In this document: positions 9,069 to 18,487 of the stretch, piece after piece | Position numbering within the stretch: position 1 is the stretch's first letter | Layout: each line of letters begins with the position of its first letter | Assembly: GCA_024228495.1 (NCBI GenBank) | Contig: JAAETJ010000081.1 | Span: 1-34,364, forward strand | Reading direction: 5' to 3' | Origin: a bacterium | GTDB taxonomy: Bacteria > Pseudomonadota > Alphaproteobacteria > Rhizobiales > JAKIUO01 | Length of the DNA stretch: 34,364 nt | Made by a program: the position numbers and the translations under genes | Notes under the pieces: generated by a model | Told to the model about the DNA's origin: nothing | Database searches by the model: none | Seen by the model: the letters and a program-made list of their open reading frames with translations, nothing else

Positions 9069-9361
9069 TATTTGATAATTTTGTGAAATCTTCTGATGCG
9101 ATTGATCAGTGTCTGGCTTTGCTCGTCAAACTCCCCAATCCCGTCCACCAACGCCCCAGCCAATACCGGATCAGGCATCTCCATCAACTGTTCGAATGCG
9201 ATCAACGCACCGGCATCCATAGTGAGGACTTTGGCCTTTGCGTAATGGCCAAGCAAAAAATCCATTTCCCGCGTACCACGATGTTTCGCGCGATAAAGCG
9301 CCCGTTGCCGTTTTATCAACAGCTCATCTTTTGTCACATCTGTGTCATCATTTGAGTGCAT
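9068..9361 (-). CDS. sdhE: Succinate dehydrogenase assembly factor SdhE (FAD assembly factor, DUF339)
   Basis: A 97-aa protein with the signature RGTREMD at residues 28-34, inside the sequence KRQRALYRAKHRGTREMDFLLG, followed by a helical segment with FEQLMEMPDPVL. SdhE/SDH5 proteins promote covalent FAD attachment to SdhA. A TTG codon at 9373 would add four residues, but the ATG at 9361 has GGA at a suitable distance (GGATACAGTC before ATG) and is preferred. The gene lies upstream of mfd with a TAATG overlap and divergently from recG, an arrangement I know from many Hyphomicrobiales. Confidence 0.92.
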   Translation of the reverse strand: MHSNDDTDVTKDELLIKRQRALYRAKHRGTREMDFLLGHYAKAKVLTMDAGALIAFEQLMEMPDPVLAGALVDGIGEFDEQSQTLINRIRRFHKIIK

Positions 9362-9577
9362 GACTGTATCCAATAGTTCTTTGTTTGTTCATAATCGAGT
9401 GATTTCATGCCGACACATTTTCATGCCCGTCAATTATCGCTTTTTGAGAGGCCTAATAAACCATCATATACACCCAAAGGCTTGCCTTTTTCGCCGCGAG
9501 AACCCAATTTCGCTCACAAACTAATCAAAAGCGAATCGCTCAGACACCAAAAGCCTCGCACCAATGTGGTATTGATC

Positions 9578-11692
9578 ATGCGGCCCATTCAACTCCATGC
9601 TCTTTTTGCCAAAGCGCAAAGCCTTGATGGGATCGGCCCGAAACTTTCCGAGAAACTGACCAAGCTCGTTAATAACACTGTTGAACGCAGTGATCCACGA
9701 GTGATTGATCTTTTATGGCATTTTCCTACGGGCATTAATGATCGCCGCCACCGACCAACAATTTCTGCCGCCAGACCTGGCGGTCTCGCCACCATCGAGG
9801 TGACAGTGACGGGACATGCTCCCCCTCCTCCTGGCAATAAAAAAAATCCATACCGCGTATTTTGTGCAGATGATACCGGAGAGATGGAACTGATTTTTTT
9901 TCGTGGCCAGAAAGACTATCTGGAGCGTATGCTACCGCTTGGCGAAAAACGTATTCTGTCCGGGCGTGTTGAACGCTATGGCGCCAAACTGCAAATGTCC
10001 CATCCAGATCATATGGTGAGCGAAAAAGAGTTCAAAACCCTGCAATTGATCGAACCTGTTTATCCTCTGACCGCTGGCGTCAGCGGCAAGATAATGCGCC
10101 GCGCCGTCAATAATGCCATTGAGCTAATCCCGGCACTTGAAGAATGGCAGGACAGTGAATGGCTGAGACAGCAAAAATGGCCCGGCTTTGCCGAAGCTTT
10201 GCGCGCCGTTCACCAGCCACAAGAATTGCTCGATTTATTGCCGATTGCGCAGGCCAGAAAACGTCTCGCTTATGATGAGCTCCTGGCCAGTCAGCTTGCC
10301 CTTGCCTTGATGCGCAATAGTGAAATCAAAGGTACGGGACGCGCGCTGAAAATGGGTAATGGTTTGCGTGATAAAATCCTGTCTCTATTACCTTTTGAGC
10401 TGACAGGATCGCAACAAGCCTCCCTTGAAGAAATTTATGAGGATATGGCAAGTCCGGACCGTATGCTGCGTCTGTTGCAAGGTGATGTGGGATCGGGCAA
10501 AACTGTTGTGGCGATGCTCGCTATGGCCGCTGCCGTTGAAGCTGGTACACAAGCAGTACTGATGGCGCCAACCGAAGTGCTGGCCCGCCAGCATTTTCAT
10601 GATTTTAGTGAAATGGCGGAAAAGGCCGGGGTTAAAGTTGCCTTATTGACTGGACGCGAAAAAGGAAAAATACGCGAGGCATTACTACAAGAGCTCAAAG
10701 CCGGTGATCTGGATATGCTGATCGGCACCCATGCCCTGTTTCAGGACGATGTGGAGTTTGCGGATCTTGGCATCGCCATCATCGACGAACAACATCGGTT
10801 TGGCGTGCAACAACGCATGAAGCTGCAAGGCAAGGGTAAGAGTGCTGACACCGATGTGCTGGTCATGACGGCAACACCAATCCCGCGCACCCTGCTCCTG
10901 ACGAATTACGGCGACATGGAAACATCCCAGCTTAACGACAAGCCAGCCGGACGAAAGCCTGTCACTACGAGAGTATTACCGGTGGATCGTATTGATGAGC
11001 TGTTACACGGCTTGCAGCGCGCTCTGGCGTCTGCCACACAGGTCTACTGGGTCTGCCCTCTGGTCGAAGAATCTGAAAAACTGGATTTGGCCGCAGCTGA
11101 TCAACGCCATGCCTGGCTCAAAGGGCATTTTGGGGACAAGGTCGGCCTTGTTCACGGGCGCATGAAGGGCGAAGAAAAAGATGCCATCATGAAAAGCTTC
11201 TCTGATGGTGACATTGGCATTCTGGTTGCGACCACGGTCATTGAAGTAGGCGTCAATGTCCCAAATGCTACTATCATGGTGATTGAACACGCGGAACGTT
11301 TTGGATTGTCGCAATTGCATCAATTGCGGGGACGTGTGGGGCGCGGCGACAAACAGTCATCGTGTATTTTGCTTTATCAAGGTCCGCTATCTAAAATCGG
11401 CAAAGCGCGCCTCACCGTCATTCGAGATTCCGAAGATGGTTTTCATATCGCCGAGGAAGATTTGCGATTACGTGGTGGTGGCGAGCTGTTGGGCACAAAA
11501 CAAAGCGGCGTGCCTGAATTTTCGATTGCCAGATTGCCAGAGCATAGCGAAATTCTGGCCGCGGCCCGCGATGATGCTCAACTCATATTGGCGCGAGATC
11601 CAACCCTCACATCAAAACGTGGCAAAGCATTGAAAACCCTTCTCTATCTGTTTGAGCGCGATGCGGCGGCAAAGCTGCTACACTCAGGATAG
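9578..11692 (+). CDS. recG: ATP-dependent DNA helicase RecG
   Basis: The 704-aa product is a RecG helicase that reverses stalled forks and processes branched DNA. It starts with the wedge domain ([21 protein letters not shown] and an OB-fold part with [16 protein letters not shown]), then helicase motifs: Walker [12 protein letters not shown] near residue 305, [11 protein letters not shown] (DEQH box) near 403, [17 protein letters not shown], and [37 protein letters not shown]. The frame is open from 9407, but residues before the ATG at 9578 do not look like RecG, and the family normally begins M-R-P-x-x-L-x-x-L-F-A, so 9578 is chosen. The 3' end overlaps the convergent DUF502 gene by 9 bases. 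The 216 bases before the start show nothing else. Confidence 0.96.
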   Translation: MRPIQLHALFAKAQSLDGIGPKLSEKLTKLVNNTVERSDPRVIDLLWHFPTGINDRRHRPTISAARPGGLATIEVTVTGHAPPPPGNKKNPYRVFCADDTGEMELIFFRGQKDYLERMLPLGEKRILSGRVERYGAKLQMSHPDHMVSEKEFKTLQLIEPVYPLTAGVSGKIMRRAVNNAIELIPALEEWQDSEWLRQQKWPGFAEALRAVHQPQELLDLLPIAQARKRLAYDELLASQLALALMRNSEIKGTGRALKMGNGLRDKILSLLPFELTGSQQASLEEIYEDMASPDRMLRLLQGDVGSGKTVVAMLAMAAAVEAGTQAVLMAPTEVLARQHFHDFSEMAEKAGVKVALLTGREKGKIREALLQELKAGDLDMLIGTHALFQDDVEFADLGIAIIDEQHRFGVQQRMKLQGKGKSADTDVLVMTATPIPRTLLLTNYGDMETSQLNDKPAGRKPVTTRVLPVDRIDELLHGLQRALASATQVYWVCPLVEESEKLDLAAADQRHAWLKGHFGDKVGLVHGRMKGEEKDAIMKSFSDGDIGILVATTVIEVGVNVPNATIMVIEHAERFGLSQLHQLRGRVGRGDKQSSCILLYQGPLSKIGKARLTVIRDSEDGFHIAEEDLRLRGGGELLGTKQSGVPEFSIARLPEHSEILAAARDDAQLILARDPTLTSKRGKALKTLLYLFERDAAAKLLHSG

Positions 11693-12460
11693 GTTTCTAG
11701 TATTTGGAACTGTCTCAGGTTGCAGTTTTTCGGCTTCGTCCACCAGTTCTTTGAGTCCGATTTGATAGTCTGGTACGACAAGCCCTGCCGATATAACCAT
11801 TTTAGCCGCATCCTCGACCTTCATCTCAAGGATTGTCACGTCCTCGCGCGGTACAAATAAAAGATAACCTGAGGTTGGGTTTGGCGTCGTTGGCAGGAAA
11901 ATACTCAACATCCCCCCTTCGGAGGTGTTGCATTTTTCATAGATTTCTCCAGTCGTATCTGTTGAGATAAAGACAATGGAATAGAGCCCGCGCCTTGGAT
12001 ATTCAATGATGCCGACTTTTTGAAAACTGGTCTGGCTCTGCGATAGTACCGTTTCAAATATTTGCTTGAGCGCCCCATAGACGCCACGCACAACCGGCAT
12101 GCGCCCAACCATCTGTTCCCCAAAACTGATAATCGTGCGGCCAAACAGATTGGCGACAAAGGCTCCTACAATGATCAATATAATGATCGAGAAAGCCACA
12201 CCAATACCGGGGACGGTAATATCATAGGTTTCTGGTTGCCAGATTTTAGGTAGTAGCGGTTTTACCCAACCATCAACAAAGCTGATCAAGGACCAAATAA
12301 TATAGATCGTAATGCTGACCGGTCCTACTACGATGAGACCGGTGAAAAAATAATTGCGTAGCTTGGCAATGAACCCGACTTTCTTGACCGGCAAATCTGT
12401 TGGTGCCAGCTTGTGCAAGCCTCGCGGTTCGTCTTTATGCGATGAGTTTTTATCGTTCAT
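11684..12460 (-). CDS. DUF502 family inner-membrane protein
   Basis: A 258-aa protein matching DUF502: a basic cytoplasmic N-terminus, a first membrane segment (YFFTGLIVVGPVSITIYIIW), the 'VDGWVKPLLP' link, the motif 'VPGIGVAFSIIILIIVGAFVANLFGR' as a second membrane segment, then GEQMVGRMPVVRGVYGALKQIFETVL and a soluble part with FLPTTPNPTSGYLLFVPREDV. Members have no firm biochemical role. A GTG at 12487 would extend it by nine residues, but the ATG at 12460 has GGAA five bases upstream and is favoured. It converges on recG with a 9-base overlap, which is a very common neighbour pair in alphaproteobacteria. Confidence 0.88.
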   Translation of the reverse strand: MNDKNSSHKDEPRGLHKLAPTDLPVKKVGFIAKLRNYFFTGLIVVGPVSITIYIIWSLISFVDGWVKPLLPKIWQPETYDITVPGIGVAFSIIILIIVGAFVANLFGRTIISFGEQMVGRMPVVRGVYGALKQIFETVLSQSQTSFQKVGIIEYPRRGLYSIVFISTDTTGEIYEKCNTSEGGMLSIFLPTTPNPTSGYLLFVPREDVTILEMKVEDAAKMVISAGLVVPDYQIGLKELVDEAEKLQPETVPNTRNLS

Positions 12461-12628
12461 TGCCGTTCCATATATTCTTGTTGTCACCTACAATCAAGAC
12501 TGTGATTGACACCCATATAGCGTGAATTATCGAGCTTGTTGAGTTCGAAGTTAGCGAGAGAGGCAAATATTCATCAAAGCCAATTGATGACTTGAGCAAC
12601 ACGGTTTTCAACCCAATCGTCAAAGTAG

Positions 12629-13231
12629 CTATTCCGCAACGATTGTCGTTCGAAAAGCTGGTACGACCGCTTTCTTGTTAATCTCAGGTTTGGCGGTAAC
12701 TATCGTTCGCACAGGCTTCGATCTCTTTTTATTACTACGTACTACAGTATTGAACACTGGAATGGGAGGGGCTTTTTCTATGATTGCTGGCGGTCCTGCG
12801 GTGCTCTGCACAGCTACCACTGCGCCGCGACCAAATCTGGCGAAATCACTGCGCGCCCGTTTTTTGTGCCCCGTGCTTTCATAAGCAATGGCACGTTGCC
12901 GATAGGCTTTTTTTTGAGAGGTACCATCAAGCTTGCCAAGCCATATAGCACCCGTCAGGTCGGCAATGGCAGCGCTATAACGCTTGGTGCCATTATACGC
13001 GAGGCCACGTTTGTAAAGGGCTTGAGCCATCTGGCCATCAGTTAGATCACCGGCGTTCATGGCTTTGGTGATGGTACGAACCGCGGCTTTGAATTTTTTG
13101 GCTGTGATCTGCTTGTCGGCTTTTTGCAAAAGGGCTGCATCTGCCATTGACGGAGCTGGCACCAACACGAACAATCCCGCTATAAAAAAAGCGAATATTT
13201 GCAAATATCTATTTCCAGTTCCCATAAGCAT
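12629..13231 (-). CDS. Exported tetratricopeptide-repeat protein
   Basis: The 200-aa protein has a signal peptide (hydrophobic IFAFFIAGLFVLVP then APSMADAA) and about three TPR-like helix pairs: KADKQITAKKFKAAVRTITKAMNAGDL, MAQALYKRGLAYNGTKRYSAAIADLTGAI and QKKAYRQRAIAYESTGHKKRARSDFA. The last 65 residues are basic, Pro/Val-rich and unstructured-looking. It is presumably a periplasmic scaffold; no partner can be named. AGGA precedes the ATG at 13231 with a long spacer, and an ATG two codons further in is equally possible. It shares orientation with glmS and glmU, but a 163-base gap without a clear terminator separates it from glmS. Confidence 0.7.
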   Translation of the reverse strand: MLMGTGNRYLQIFAFFIAGLFVLVPAPSMADAALLQKADKQITAKKFKAAVRTITKAMNAGDLTDGQMAQALYKRGLAYNGTKRYSAAIADLTGAIWLGKLDGTSQKKAYRQRAIAYESTGHKKRARSDFARFGRGAVVAVQSTAGPPAIIEKAPPIPVFNTVVRSNKKRSKPVRTIVTAKPEINKKAVVPAFRTTIVAE

Positions 13232-13394
13232 CGCTTTGCCATCCTGTTATTTATATCAGCAGGCCTGTCCAACAAGAACAATGATACGCGAAGACCCTTT
13301 CACTGGTCAAACAAAGGATTGGGGCAAAACAGCGACAAAACCAGGCGATGGCTGCATTTTACGCGTTAAATATGCCGTTAGTTTCGATTTGGGG

Positions 13395-15215
13395 TTATTC
13401 AACAGTCACAGATTTTGCCAGATTTCGCGGTTGATCGACGTCCGTTCCCATGAAAACGGCGGTATGATAGGCAAGCAGCTGCACAGGAACAGCAAATAGC
13501 AACGGATTGGTGAAACTGTGCGCCTTGGGCACAACGAAGCTTGAAGCGGTGCTAAACGCATCTGCCGCGTCCTTGTCATCGGTCAGCAGTATAATCTGCC
13601 CGCCCCGCGCGGCAACTTCTTCCATATTGGACACGGTTTTTTCAAACAGATCATCCTTTGGCGCAACCACCACGACGGGAACGTCTTCATCGATCAACGC
13701 GATAGGTCCATGTTTCAGCTCTCCAGCTGCGTAACCCTCTGCATGAATATAGGAAATCTCTTTCAGCTTGAGCGCCCCTTCAAGAGCAATAGGGAAGCTA
13801 CTGCCCCGGCCCAGATAAAGCACGTCGCGCTTGTGTGCGAGATTTTGAGCGATTTTTTCAAACAAGTGCTCGTTTTTTAGAATAGAGGAAATATGGCGAG
13901 GTAGCTCAACTAGCTGCGTTACAAGATCTTTTTCTTCATCCTTTGAAATATGACCCCGCTCACGCCCTGCTTTGATGGCAAGGCAGGCAAGAACGGTCAG
14001 TTGACAGGTAAAAGCTTTGGTTGAAGCAACCCCGATCTCAGGTCCGGCCAGAGTTGGTAATATGGCATCTGATTCGCGGGCAATGGTTGATTCTTTAACA
14101 TTGACGACAGACGCCACATGCTGCTTTTGCTCGCGGCTATAGCGCAATGTCGCCAGAGTATCAGCGGTTTCACCAGATTGCGAAATGAACAAAGCCAGCC
14201 CTCCTGGCTCCATAGGGGCTTCTCGATAGCGCATTTCAGATGCCACATCAATTTCTATTGGCAAACGTGCGTAACGCTCGAACCAGTACTTCGCCACCAA
14301 ACCTGCATAATACGCGGTGCCACAAGCTGAGATGGTAATGCGTGGCAGCGTATTGAAATCGATATCGAAATCTGGAATTTTCACGATATTTTTGGATAGA
14401 TCAACATAGTGGCCAAGCGTATGGGCAATAACTTCCGGTTGCTGATGAATTTCCTTAGCCATGAAATGCCGGTGATTGCCTTTGTCAACCAGCATCGCCG
14501 AGGCGAAGGATTTGGTTATCTTGCGCTCGACTTCTTGTCCCGCTTCATCAAGAATGGTGGCGCTTGATCGCGTCAAGATCACCCAGTCGCCGTCCTCCAT
14601 GTAAGAGACGCGATCAGTAAAGGGCGCGAGGGCAATAGCATCTGAACCCAGATACATCTGGTCTTTCCCATAGCCTATAGCAAGAGGACTGCCGCGACGC
14701 GCGCCAATCATCAAATCATCATAGCCTCCAAAAATGACTGCAATAGCGAAGGCACCTTCGAGTCGCGTCAAAACACCGTGCACGGCCTGTTCTGGTGCTC
14801 GTCCCATGGCAAGCTCTTCGCTGATCAAATGAACAATGACCTCGGTATCGGTATCAGATTCGAAACACGCCCCCTCCCTTTCGAGCTCGTCCCTGAGTGC
14901 TTTAAAATTTTCAATAATGCCATTGTGAACCACCGCAACCTTATCGGTCATATGAGGATGTGCATTGGTTTCATTGGGAGCACCATGGGTGGCCCAGCGC
15001 GTGTGGCCTATGCCTGCATAACCTTTAAGAGGCGCCTCATTCAGCCGCTTTTGCAATTTTTTGAGTTTGCCCTTGGCGCGAAGTCGTCCAAGCACGCCGT
15101 TTTCAACGGTGGAAATACCAGCCGAATCATAGCCTCGATATTCCAGTCTTTTAAGCGCGTCGACTAGGTCATCCGCAACGGGCTGTGTCCCCAATATCCC
15201 CACAATACCGCACAT
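13395..15215 (-). CDS. glmS: Glutamine--fructose-6-phosphate aminotransferase (isomerizing) GlmS
   Basis: This 606-aa enzyme makes glucosamine-6-phosphate from fructose-6-phosphate and glutamine, the first step to UDP-GlcNAc for peptidoglycan and lipid A. The catalytic Cys2 is present (MCGIVGILG), followed by the glutaminase (GATase II) domain with RLEYRGYDSAG, HTRWATHGAPN and HNGIIENF. Two SIS sugar-isomerase domains follow (CGTAYYAGLVAKYW and SQSGETADTLATLRY; LGRGSSFPIALEGALKLKEISYIHAEGYAAGELKHGP), and the C-terminus ends LAKSVTVE as is universal. No glmS ribozyme is expected in this group and none is seen. It lies 161 bases downstream of glmU on the same strand, so the pair can form one UDP-GlcNAc supply unit. 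Confidence 0.98.
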   Translation of the reverse strand: MCGIVGILGTQPVADDLVDALKRLEYRGYDSAGISTVENGVLGRLRAKGKLKKLQKRLNEAPLKGYAGIGHTRWATHGAPNETNAHPHMTDKVAVVHNGIIENFKALRDELEREGACFESDTDTEVIVHLISEELAMGRAPEQAVHGVLTRLEGAFAIAVIFGGYDDLMIGARRGSPLAIGYGKDQMYLGSDAIALAPFTDRVSYMEDGDWVILTRSSATILDEAGQEVERKITKSFASAMLVDKGNHRHFMAKEIHQQPEVIAHTLGHYVDLSKNIVKIPDFDIDFNTLPRITISACGTAYYAGLVAKYWFERYARLPIEIDVASEMRYREAPMEPGGLALFISQSGETADTLATLRYSREQKQHVASVVNVKESTIARESDAILPTLAGPEIGVASTKAFTCQLTVLACLAIKAGRERGHISKDEEKDLVTQLVELPRHISSILKNEHLFEKIAQNLAHKRDVLYLGRGSSFPIALEGALKLKEISYIHAEGYAAGELKHGPIALIDEDVPVVVVAPKDDLFEKTVSNMEEVAARGGQIILLTDDKDAADAFSTASSFVVPKAHSFTNPLLFAVPVQLLAYHTAVFMGTDVDQPRNLAKSVTVE

Positions 15216-15376
15216 AGGGAAGTCTCCTGTTTGAATTCAATGATATGTTAAACTCTCTAAATGCAAAAGCCGTGCAAAATCGGCGTTCGAACCTAGATAT
15301 GTCGTTATCCACCTGTTTTGACAGCTCACTTAAAGTTTCAAGCTATTACGTTAACTATGGACGGCGTGAGTGAATA

Positions 15377-16747
15377 TCAAATTTGCGAGTTCTCTTGCTT
15401 TTTGGCTTTCACACTGGCGTTCATGCGCCTGAATTTAACGGCCCAATCGTCGATTTGACGCTGCTTGGCGCGTGATACCGCCAGCGAATTCTCTGCCACA
15501 TTGCGTGTCACGACACTCCCTGAGCCAACAAACGCCCCGTCGCCAATCTTGACGGGTGCCACCAGTGCGCTATTGGAGCCAATAAAGGCGTTTTCACCAA
15601 TATCGGTGAAATGTTTGTTGAAGCCATCATAATTGCACGTGATGGTGCCTGCGCCAATATTGGCGTTTGTGCCAATGCGGGCATCCCCAATATAGGTGAG
15701 ATGAGAAACTTTGGCGCCCTCTTCGACCGTTGATTTTTTGATCTCGACAAAATTCCCGACCTTGGCATTTTCGCCAATCACCGCAGCAGGGCGCAATCGC
15801 GCATAGGGACCAATCGCGGCACCACGACCAATTGTCGTCTCTTCAAGATGGCAAAAGGCCTTTATATGAACCTGATCAGCAACTGTAACTCCAGGGCCAA
15901 AAAACACATTTGGTTCGATTAGCACGTCCTGGCCGATTATCGTATCATAACTAAAATAGACACTGTCTGGATCCAACAGCGTGGCACCACCATCCATAAT
16001 CTCGCGCCGCCGCTTACGTTGGAAGATCTTTTCAGCTAAAGACAAGTGCTCTCGCGAGTTGACGCCCAGCACTTCAAGTTCATCGCAAATGACAATTGCC
16101 ACCTCAAGACCGTCTGATTTGGCGAGTTCCACAGTATCAGTGAGATAATATTCACCATTGGCATTATCATTGTTGATACGCGCCAGCAGGTCAGGCAATT
16201 TATTAGCTTTAAAGCCAAATACCCCAGAATTACACAATGTGACGGCTCGCTCACTATCACTGGCGTCCTTGTGCTCGCGAATGGCAACAAGAGCACCATC
16301 AGGATTTTGTAATAGCCGGCCATAGCCGGTCGGGTCAACTGCATTAAAACCAAGCACGACGATGTCAGCGCCTTCATCAAGCCGCGTGGTCAGTTTGCGC
16401 AAGGTATCTAGCTTCAGGAGCGGCGTGTCTCCATACAAGATGAGGATATTGCCTTCATGTTTCGATATCGGGTCGATAGCTGCCAGGACCGCATGTGCGG
16501 TGCCAAAGCGTTCGTTTTGGATGACGGTTTGCGCGACGATATTGTCAGGAATGACACGATCACCTTGATCTTCCAGTTCGGGTCCAAGCACGACGACGTT
16601 CTGCTTGTTGCCAAGCTCATTTGCCAGCGACAGAACATGGGCCAACATTGAACGTCCACCAATGGGGTGCAGAACCTTGGGAACAGAGGAGCACATGCGC
16701 GTCCCCATGCCAGCGGCCAGTGTAATGGTCAACAAATCGGCTCCCAT
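15377..16747 (-). CDS. glmU: Bifunctional UDP-GlcNAc pyrophosphorylase / glucosamine-1-phosphate N-acetyltransferase GlmU
   Basis: A 456-aa GlmU. The N-terminal nucleotidyltransferase domain has LAAGMGTRM (residues 10-18) with SSVPKVLHPIGG; the usual Lys/Glu between AAG and GTRM is Met here, a position that tolerates variation. The left-handed beta-helix has repeated hexapeptide units and the acetyltransferase signature ARLRPAAVIGENAKVGNFVEIKKS, then HLTYIGDA and GAGTITCNYDGFNKH. The frame extends to 16810, but the first 21 residues do not belong to the family. The ATG at 16747 begins with MGADLL and has AAGGA upstream. It acts in the cytoplasm on the product of GlmS/GlmM. Confidence 0.97.
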   Translation of the reverse strand: MGADLLTITLAAGMGTRMCSSVPKVLHPIGGRSMLAHVLSLANELGNKQNVVVLGPELEDQGDRVIPDNIVAQTVIQNERFGTAHAVLAAIDPISKHEGNILILYGDTPLLKLDTLRKLTTRLDEGADIVVLGFNAVDPTGYGRLLQNPDGALVAIREHKDASDSERAVTLCNSGVFGFKANKLPDLLARINNDNANGEYYLTDTVELAKSDGLEVAIVICDELEVLGVNSREHLSLAEKIFQRKRRREIMDGGATLLDPDSVYFSYDTIIGQDVLIEPNVFFGPGVTVADQVHIKAFCHLEETTIGRGAAIGPYARLRPAAVIGENAKVGNFVEIKKSTVEEGAKVSHLTYIGDARIGTNANIGAGTITCNYDGFNKHFTDIGENAFIGSNSALVAPVKIGDGAFVGSGSVVTRNVAENSLAVSRAKQRQIDDWAVKFRRMNASVKAKKQENSQI

Positions 16748-17040
16748 AAGCGTCCATTCCTTCAATGTTAATAAATAAAACTGCATCTGGCGCCGTGAAT
16801 GATACACCAAAATAACGAGTTATCAGTCTATCTGTATTTCAAAAGTTACGACTTTTGCGAAAACAGACAGATTTCGTTTCTTTTGACATATTAAAACAAA
16901 AAAAACCATATAGCCTTATCTTGGTAACCATTGCGTTGAGATTTATGCTTGTTGCAAGTCTTGATATAGGTATATAAGGCGTTCTTCTAGGCCCTCGACA
17001 TGGCCTTTTAGACTAACAAAGACGGTTTAACAGACTTATT

Positions 17041-17778
17041 ATGCCCCAAGTGAAAAAAAAGAGCTTCATTCAAAAGAATGGTTTGGTTGCAGTTTGGTCA
17101 ATGGCAGGTTTCATCGCCATGGGCTATATCGGTTTTCTGGCAACAGGAACTGGCAGTCAGCGTTCGAACAGTACAATGGTTGCGCAGAGAAATCTCGCCA
17201 ACTCTCCTGTCGCGACACCTGTGCAGCAAGAAGTTGCCGTCCTTCGTGCTCATGTTAAGGAATTGACGAGCCGCGAGAAAAAATTATCTCGCAAGCTTTC
17301 AAATCTGGAAGAAGCGCTCGGTCCTAATACCGCAGCTCTTCCAAGTCAATCCACAGAATTTGATTTGAGAAACAGTGCGAAAAATATCAACTCGCTATCC
17401 TCGAATGGCAAACCATCCAAAAAGGTCACCATTAACGTCCTGCCGCTAACTGTGGATGACAATGTCATGCAACTTTCAGCGGGTCCACAGACAAAAAGCT
17501 ATGGAATTGATCTGGCATCAGCCCGTTCAATAGATTCGCTAGAGCGCCACTGGAGAAATCTGAAGAAGAGCAATCCAGCACTACTGAAAGGTCTCAAAGC
17601 TCACTTTGTAGACAAGGGGACCACCGACCTTCCACTTTACTCTTTGATTGCTGGCCCATTTGAAAGAATGAGTGTTGCGGTTGGCCACTGCAAAAAGATG
17701 TCAAATGCCAACATTGATTGCCAGGAAACAAATTTCCAACATGGTGGTAAGCTAAAAATAACAACAGCAGAAAGATAG
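17041..17778 (+). CDS. Membrane-anchored protein with SPOR-like C-terminal domain
   Basis: The 245-aa product has a single N-terminal membrane segment (GLVAVWSMAGFIAMGYIGFLA, residues 14-34), a short coiled-coil (VAVLRAHVKELTSREKKLSRKLSNLEEAL) and a C-terminal domain beginning SYGIDLASARSIDSLERHW and ending with LYSLIAGPFERMSVAVGHCKKM. That C-terminal pattern, with a hydrophobic 'L-x-A-G-P-F' strand and a small-residue helix, matches the SPOR-like domains found in Hyphomicrobiales, which bind denuded peptidoglycan at septa. It is the only gene on this strand between 16811 and 19791 and has its own terminator. The 230-base region before it contains a TTGACA at 16884 and AT-rich stretches, but I would not assign a promoter. 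Function is inferred from architecture. Confidence 0.65.
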   Translation: MPQVKKKSFIQKNGLVAVWSMAGFIAMGYIGFLATGTGSQRSNSTMVAQRNLANSPVATPVQQEVAVLRAHVKELTSREKKLSRKLSNLEEALGPNTAALPSQSTEFDLRNSAKNINSLSSNGKPSKKVTINVLPLTVDDNVMQLSAGPQTKSYGIDLASARSIDSLERHWRNLKKSNPALLKGLKAHFVDKGTTDLPLYSLIAGPFERMSVAVGHCKKMSNANIDCQETNFQHGGKLKITTAER

Positions 17779-17806
17779 TACTACTATCCTTCTGAAAACA
17801 AATAAT

Positions 17807-17839
17807 AAAAGCACTCATCATGATCTGATGAGCGCTTTT
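17807..17839. terminator. Bidirectional Rho-independent terminator between the SPOR-like and DUF2892 genes
   Basis: A 14-bp stem with one mismatch: AAAAGCACTCATCA at 17807-17820 pairs with TGATGAGCGCTTTT at 17826-17839 around a 5-base loop. T tracts flank it on both strands, so it serves the plus-strand gene ending at 17778 and the minus-strand gene ending at 17862. Confidence 0.88.
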
Positions 17840-17861
17840 ATTTTGATTTATCCGAACAAAT

Positions 17862-18089
17862 CTATGCTTTACAGGTCTTGATACCGATAATCGAGTAAAG
17901 CGGGCACCAACCAACCAACGCTGTGAAAAGTGGAATAACGCCGATCCAGGCAATATTGCCCAGAGGCGATCCAAGCGTCATCCCCAACATACTGGCCATC
18001 ATGCCACTAATGAGCGGTGTCATCGACAGTAACACGAGACCAACGACGATACGCAACTTACGATCAAACGAACCTACATTTACCTTCAT
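17862..18089 (-). CDS. DUF2892 family small membrane protein (YgaP-type TM domain)
   Basis: A 75-aa protein beginning MKVNVGSFDRKLRIVVGLVL, then two hydrophobic helices separated by a short glycine-rich turn and ending GWCPLYSIIGIKTC. The 'N-x-G-x-x-D-R-x-x-R-x-x-x-G' N-terminus and 'W-C-P-x-Y-x-x-x-G-x-x-T-C' C-terminus are the DUF2892 signature; in YgaP the domain is fused to a rhodanese. The two Cys near the C-terminus are typical. A strong Shine-Dalgarno (GGGAGGAAATATC) precedes the ATG. Confidence 0.93.
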   Translation of the reverse strand: MKVNVGSFDRKLRIVVGLVLLSMTPLISGMMASMLGMTLGSPLGNIAWIGVIPLFTALVGWCPLYSIIGIKTCKA

Positions 18090-18241
18090 GATATTTCCTC
18101 CCTAAAATATTCCAGTTTGAACAGCAAAATACCATTCACCATTGATAGAAGTGGCTCGGTTTGTTTGAACAGTCTGATCGGGTTCTATAAGTGGATGCTG
18201 GCCTTTTTCATGCTGCGACCGGGATTGGTTGCAGTTGGCAT

Positions 18242-18408
18242 CTAGAGCGGTTTGCGTTCACTCAGAATCATTTCAGCTGGCGGTTTTGCTCCGTTTTCGA
18301 CGCAAAGAAACTTGAAAATATCCAGATATATCCTGCATTTCTTCACTTGAAACCGAACCAAAACAGCTCAGCTGATTCTGATCCCGAGTGAACGCAAACC
18401 GCTCTAGT
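18242..18408. repeat. 167-bp MITE-like element with long terminal inverted repeats
   Basis: The ends are exact inverted copies over 22 bases, starting CTAGAGCGGTTTGCGTTC on the left and ending GAACGCAAACCGCTCTAG on the right. Similarity continues imperfectly for nearly 60 bases inward (with CAGCTG and GTTTTG pairings), so a transcript would fold into one long hairpin. No open frame is inside. Elements beginning TAGAGCGG with such arms are common as dispersed palindromic repeats in Hyphomicrobiales. I see no clear target-site duplication. It sits between the promoter side of the DUF2892 gene and the 3' end of the metallopeptidase gene. Confidence 0.75.
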
Positions 18409-18487
18409 CCTGGGATCTGATCAGTATTTTCGATCATCGAAAAAACCCTGCATCAAAGATCTGACACATAGTCACCCTGCATAGGCT

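Noticed and set aside
16883-16980. Possible sigma70 promoter for the SPOR-like gene (TTGACA at about 16884, TATATA near 16971)
   Set aside because: The elements are too far apart to be one promoter, and neither has a convincing partner at 16-18 bases, so no promoter is annotated.
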